Assembly (NCBI GenBank): GCA_964432155.1
Contig: CAYSMF010000025.1
Span: 1-17,880, forward strand
Reading direction: 5' to 3'
Source of the DNA: UBA10438 sp964432155
Lineage (GTDB): Bacteria; Bacteroidota; Ignavibacteria; Kapaibacteriales; Kapaibacteriaceae
DNA length: 17,880 bases
Both the position numbers and the translations under genes were made by a program. Position 1 is the stretch's first letter, and each line of letters opens with the position of its first letter. Of this stretch, positions 15,952 to 17,880 are shown piece after piece. The notes under the pieces were generated by a model, which ran no database searches, was not told the origin of the DNA, and worked only from the letters and a program-made list of their open reading frames with translations.

Positions 15952-17427
15952 TTACTTCGATTCCTTTACCAGAGTACGATAGAACTCGTCGTATGACTGG
16001 GCTGAAGCGGTCCAGCCAACAGGCGACGTCATGGCTCTGGCGACGATTGCATTCCACGCTTCGTGTGACGCATGCAGCGAAAGCGCGTGCTTCAACGTCT
16101 TGACGATGTCTGCGCTATCGCCCTTCTTCATCAGGAATGCATTGCCGGTATTCTTCTTCTCGTCTACTTCGGTCAGTCCCTCGGTGATGCCACCAACGAT
16201 GCGCACGACCGGGATCGTACCGTAGATCAGCGCGATGCGTTGGAACTGTCCATACACCTCGTGGCGTGATGGCTTCACGAGAACTGTTGCACCTGCCATC
16301 AACTGATGGAGGTACTCTTCATCGATACCAACCTTCACGCACACTTGCTGTGGGAACTTCTTCGCAAGTGCTTCCGCGTTTTTCTTGAGCGGCGACGTCA
16401 TATCTGTTGCAATGATCACCTGTATGCCGAGCTTCACGAGCTCTGGTGCTGCTGCGATCAGTGCATCTGCTCCGCGTTCTTCGGTAAGTGGGCCCACGAA
16501 GGCCGCTACCATTGCGTCGCCATTGACGGCAAGGCCGCTCTGCTTCTGCAGAGCCTCGCGTGCCGAGTGCTTATTCGACATATCCTTGGCATCGAACTTC
16601 GCGCGCACGTTTGCATCCGTCTTTGGATTCCAGTGCAGAAGATCGATACCGTGTGTAATGCCAACGAGTGGTTTCTTGTTCAGTAGGGGAGCCCAGTTAT
16701 CCTTGAACTCCTTCATTGCTGTGAGTTCCTTCGCATACGTCGGCGAGAATGTCGACACGCGGTCGGCATACGCCATGCCAGCGCGAAGGAAATTCATCTT
16801 GTTCTTATAGCGTGCCTTTTCGAGAGCTTCTTCGGTGAGACCGGTCTTCTGCAGTGACTTCAGTGGGAACACACCTTGCTGTTCGAAGTCGGTGATGGTC
16901 ATCACAATCTTCGTCTTGCGAAACTCTTGTGGGTAGCGTGTGCGGATGTACGCAGGAATCAACGCTGTCTGCCAACCAACACAATGAATGATGTCGGGGA
17001 ACCAGCCCAGCAGCAAACATGTTTCCAACACCGTGCGGTTGTAGAAGATGAAGCGCTCATCGTTGTTGGCGAACGGAGTACCTGTGTTGATGTCGGCTTC
17101 AACGCCCTTGTTCACATCAAGGTAGTTCGAGTTGGTCGTGATGTACGATTGAACCTTGACGCGCGGATTGTTAATCGAGCTCGACTTCACCGTAGCCGGG
17201 TGAGCATCCGTTCCGATTGGAATTGGGATGTCGCGCAGACGATTGATTTCGTGGATACGATTCTTGCGTTCCGAGATGAAACCGTACTTCGGCATCATCG
17301 CACGAATGTCGTGGCCGATCTCACGGACACCGAGTGAGTGTGCATAGCACAGGTCAGCCAGTTCCGATGTCTTAATGAACGGATAGATCTCGCTCGTAAC
17401 AAACAGGATGCTGAGTGGTTTGGCCAT
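15952..17427 (-). CDS. divergent GT5 glycogen/starch synthase homologue
   Basis: The protein has 491 residues and aligns with E. coli GlgA along its whole length. Landmarks are SILFVTSEIYPFIKTSELAD (6-25), PDIIHCVGWQTALIPAY (144-160), FLRAGMAYADRVSTFSPTYA (213-232), GITHGIDLLHWNPKTD (256-271), and KPSRHEVYGQFQ with YGTIPVVRIVGG (385-413). It resembles the Bacteroidota type (KYGFISERKNRIHEINRL at 48-65). Several active-site positions differ: KTGGL is KTSEL, the HDWH histidine is Q153, catalytic Arg300 is P313, Lys305 is R318, and FEPCGL is HEVYGQ (E390 kept). Glycogen synthesis is therefore not assured. The start at 17427 fits the fold but lacks a Shine-Dalgarno sequence. It leads the operon with the lipoprotein and barrel. 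glgB, glgC and glgP are absent nearby. Confidence 0.85.
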   Translation of the reverse strand: MAKPLSILFVTSEIYPFIKTSELADLCYAHSLGVREIGHDIRAMMPKYGFISERKNRIHEINRLRDIPIPIGTDAHPATVKSSSINNPRVKVQSYITTNSNYLDVNKGVEADINTGTPFANNDERFIFYNRTVLETCLLLGWFPDIIHCVGWQTALIPAYIRTRYPQEFRKTKIVMTITDFEQQGVFPLKSLQKTGLTEEALEKARYKNKMNFLRAGMAYADRVSTFSPTYAKELTAMKEFKDNWAPLLNKKPLVGITHGIDLLHWNPKTDANVRAKFDAKDMSNKHSAREALQKQSGLAVNGDAMVAAFVGPLTEERGADALIAAAPELVKLGIQVIIATDMTSPLKKNAEALAKKFPQQVCVKVGIDEEYLHQLMAGATVLVKPSRHEVYGQFQRIALIYGTIPVVRIVGGITEGLTEVDEKKNTGNAFLMKKGDSADIVKTLKHALSLHASHEAWNAIVARAMTSPVGWTASAQSYDEFYRTLVKESK

Positions 17428-17444
17428 ACGGTGCGGACGCTAAT

Positions 17445-17458
17445 TGACAGAATTGTCA
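17445..17458. repeat. palindrome in the leader of the glgA-like operon
   Basis: TGACA-GAAT-TGTCA is a perfect 5-base inverted repeat with a 4-base centre, placed between the candidate -7 box and the ATG at 17427. Its position just downstream of the predicted transcription start would suit a repressor site. It is short enough to be chance. Confidence 0.3.
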
Positions 17459-17466
17459 GCAAGTGG

Positions 17467-17474
17467 CAAAAATA
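17467..17474 (-). promoter_or_regulatory. candidate -7 promoter element of the glgA-like operon
   Basis: TATTTTTG on the minus strand matches TAnnTTTG and gives a leader of about 35 bases before the ATG at 17427. A -33 TTTG is not evident at the expected distance. Confidence 0.45.
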
Positions 17475-17577
17475 CGGCTTTCGTGCGCTCGTCGGTAGTC
17501 TTCCGGCGTGGAAATTCAGATTCGCACGTCAGGGAGGTCCGATATAGCTGTCTCTCGATGGCGCGGAAGTGGCGATC

Positions 17578-17601
17578 GACATCGCTCAAGACATCGCTCA
17601 A
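17578..17601 (+). repeat. 12-base tandem duplication
   Basis: GACATCGCTCAA occurs twice back to back (17578-17589 and 17590-17601). The core ATCGCTCA appears a third time at 17663-17670. It lies in the non-coding stretch well upstream of the plus-strand promoter. A replication-slippage duplication is the simplest explanation. Confidence 0.7.
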
Positions 17602-17742
17602 ATCAGGCGTTTCGGTTCGCAAACGTCACAGCAACGAGGAAGGGGGCGAGCAACATCCCCCAATCGCTCACAGAAAAAACAGCCTCCAGATGCTGTAGAA
17701 TCAACTTTTCACCGCACCCCTGAAACTTTTTTCACTAGACCA

Positions 17743-17774
17743 TTTGGTGATATCAAAGAAACCCCCTATGTTTG
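17743..17774 (+). promoter_or_regulatory. Bacteroidota-type promoter, probably of an rRNA operon
   Basis: TTTG at 17743-17746, a 20-base spacer, then TATGTTTG at 17767-17774 reproduce both elements of the Bacteroidota housekeeping promoter (TTTG and TAnnTTTG) at about the known spacing. It is the only two-element match I found in the window. An A/T-rich patch (AAACTTTTTTCA, 17724-17735) directly upstream resembles an UP element. Transcription would start near 17779 and run out of the window. Confidence 0.65.
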
Positions 17775-17786
17775 TGTCCCCTTCGC

Positions 17787-17820
17787 GCGGCCAACGCCGA
17801 ACGGGCCGCCGACGAGGCGG
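17787..17820 (+). other. two overlapping GC-rich hairpins in the plus-strand leader
   Basis: Hairpin A pairs GCGGCC (17787-17792) with GGCCGC (17804-17809) over an 11-base loop. Hairpin B pairs CCGCC (17806-17810) with GGCGG (17816-17820) over a 5-base loop and is followed by GTTTT. They share bases, so only one can form at a time. A hairpin before boxA recalls boxB of rrn leaders, while the switch plus T-run recalls an attenuator. Confidence 0.5.
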
Positions 17821-17827
17821 GTTTTGG

Positions 17828-17839
17828 TGTTCTTTGACA
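17828..17839 (+). promoter_or_regulatory. boxA-like antitermination element of a presumed rRNA operon leader
   Basis: TGTTCTTTGACA agrees with the E. coli rrn boxA TGCTCTTTAACA at 10 of 12 positions. boxA recruits NusB and NusE to make RNA polymerase resistant to termination on rRNA. It lies about 50 bases after the predicted transcription start and after a hairpin, the order seen in rrn leaders. The 16S gene itself would begin beyond base 17880. Confidence 0.6.
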
Positions 17840-17880
17840 ACAGGAAGCAAGCAGTAAAACGAAAAGGGTAGGACATATGT

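Larger units (their letters stand above)
17428..17880. other. non-coding region between the glgA-like operon and a presumed rRNA operon
   Basis: These 453 bases hold the glgA-side promoter (17467-17474), a small palindrome, a 12-base tandem repeat, a G5/C5 inverted repeat (17642-17646 with 17657-17661) and, on the plus strand, a promoter with a long leader (17743-17880). Short open frames exist on both strands, but none has a good start and ribosome-binding site or a recognisable product. No tRNA is visible. Between about 17475 and 17720 I see nothing else I can name. Confidence 0.6.

Noticed and set aside
17440..17622. Minus-strand open frame of 60 residues ending 12 bases before the glgA-like gene
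   Set aside because: Its composition looks protein-like, but the only starts are TTG codons without a ribosome-binding site, the frame is closed by a stop two codons upstream, and the glgA-side -7 box lies inside it.
17768..17857. Arg-rich leader-peptide-like frame of 29 codons across the two leader hairpins
   Set aside because: Its ATG lies inside the -7 promoter box, upstream of the predicted transcription start, and has no ribosome-binding site.
17877..17880. ATG at the right edge preceded by AGGGTAGGA, as if a gene began there
   Set aside because: Only one codon is visible, and the boxA-like element and promoter upstream fit an rRNA leader better. I could not exclude a protein gene.

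Overview
The window comes from a Gram-negative bacterium of the Bacteroidota/Chlorobiota (FCB) group. A Kapabacteria- or Ignavibacteria-like lineage is my best guess, but nothing in the window fixes the taxon. Four things point this way. Octamers of the form TAnnTTTG (the Bacteroidota -7 promoter element) sit upstream of several transcription units. The glycogen-synthase homologue is of the divergent Bacteroidota type and is followed by a lipoprotein resembling DUF4270 proteins and then by an OMPP1/PorV-like barrel. QueA is the long form of about 410 residues. Base composition is even and moderately GC-rich. I see no insertion sequence, integrase, CRISPR array or tRNA, so this looks like core chromosome, very tightly packed.

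Layout. The window opens with the C-terminal end of a plus-strand protein (1-288). A minus-strand operon follows, running 4395 to 292: queF, queD, gltX, a small lipoprotein and an NtrC-type sigma54 response regulator. The next gene is sppA (minus strand, 6415-4481), whose terminator hairpin abuts the queF promoter. queA is divergent from sppA (plus, 6503-7738). A second minus-strand operon, folB, folK, dnaG, ybbR (11433-7735), meets queA tail to tail. Divergent from folB is a plus-strand operon of ferritin, rfaE1 and rfaE2 (11562-13543). A third minus-strand operon, a glgA-like gene, a lipoprotein and an outer-membrane barrel (17427-13521), converges on it. The last 453 bases hold no convincing protein gene. 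They carry a good Bacteroidota-type promoter, GC-rich hairpins and a boxA-like antitermination element, which together look like the leader of an rRNA operon starting just beyond the window.

How the genes work together. queD, queF and queA make the queuosine precursor and attach it to tRNA, and gltX charges tRNA-Glu, so the left third is largely tRNA biology. folB and folK are consecutive folate steps, cotranscribed with primase. rfaE1 and rfaE2 are the two halves of the fused E. coli HldE enzyme and imply a heptose-containing lipopolysaccharide. The glgA-like operon joins a cytoplasmic glycosyltransferase homologue to two exported envelope proteins. The most unusual points are the altered active site of that GlgA homologue, the overlapping terminator and promoter before queF with a predicted leaderless mRNA, and the rrn-type leader at the right edge. 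I did not find a clearly new multi-gene system.
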